DNA of 64,000 nucleotides from Gammaproteobacteria bacterium. GTDB taxonomy: Bacteria > Pseudomonadota > Gammaproteobacteria > Pseudomonadales > Ketobacteraceae. Below the pieces are notes generated by a model. It saw only the letters and a list, made by a program, of their open reading frames with translations. It was not told the origin of the DNA and searched no databases. Of this stretch, positions 63,964-64,000 are shown piece after piece. A program made the position numbers and the translations under genes. The stretch spans positions 1 to 64,000 of the forward strand of contig JABLXQ010000055.1 of the NCBI GenBank assembly GCA_013178375.1, in the 5' to 3' direction. Within the stretch, counting starts at the first letter, position 1. The number at the start of each line of letters is the position of its first letter.

Positions 63964-64000
63964 TGAAAACGGCACCGGCTCTGCGTGACACTGCAGTCAC

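Overview
The window looks like part of a gammaproteobacterial chromosome. Two conserved clusters support this: tkt-epd-pgk-fba, and an ArsR/methyltransferase regulator with metK-ahcY-metF. The high GC of the right half and the gene neighbours suit a marine or soil Pseudomonadales/Oceanospirillales-type organism (Alcanivorax-like); the genus is a guess.

Layout. Bases 1-33819 are accessory. Bases 1-5555 hold fragments and SOS or phage-island genes: a degraded AbiEi-like fragment, a small unknown gene, umuDC and a divergent SRAP (YedK/HMCES) gene sharing a LexA box, a zinc-ribbon protein, a broken metallophosphoesterase and a DnaQ-like exonuclease. Bases 5737-25252 are one long minus-strand BREX phage-defence operon, in transcription order: brxR, brxE, brxA, brxB, brxC, a UvrD-like helicase, pglX in two overlapping pieces, an AAA ATPase plus DUF4276 pair, pglZ, brxL. 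It combines the type 6 marker BrxE with the type 1 marker BrxL. Its BrxL appears to carry a C-terminal MIT_C domain in place of a Lon peptidase domain. Bases 26171-33139 are an AT-rich Tn7-like transposition operon (tnsA, tnsB, tnsC and two TniQ-family target selectors), followed by an orphan Phd/YefM antitoxin and a transposon end with three regularly spaced 18-bp repeats. That end interrupts an integron integrase gene near codon 50. The missing 5' part of intI and the partner transposon end are not seen in the window, so the BREX operon and its neighbours may be transposon cargo.

Bases 34773-64000 are ordinary chromosome: a lipase-like hydrolase; fba, pgk, a lipoprotein, epd and tkt; a membrane protein; recQ; a TetR-FAH-MBL operon; the sahR-metK-ahcY-metF methyl-cycle genes; a Tat-exported sulfatase followed by a small ahcY/metF relic; a PAS-PAS chemoreceptor; a cNMP-HDOD protein; an S9 peptidase; an aldehyde dehydrogenase; and a crotonase. 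Three long intergenic foldbacks lie here. Two share a nearly identical 56-bp core, yet each is bracketed by its own locus-specific perfect inverted arms.

No rRNA, tRNA or CRISPR array was seen. The most notable items are the hybrid BREX operon with its embedded extra genes, the two-selector Tn7-like element inside intI, and the foldback repeat family.
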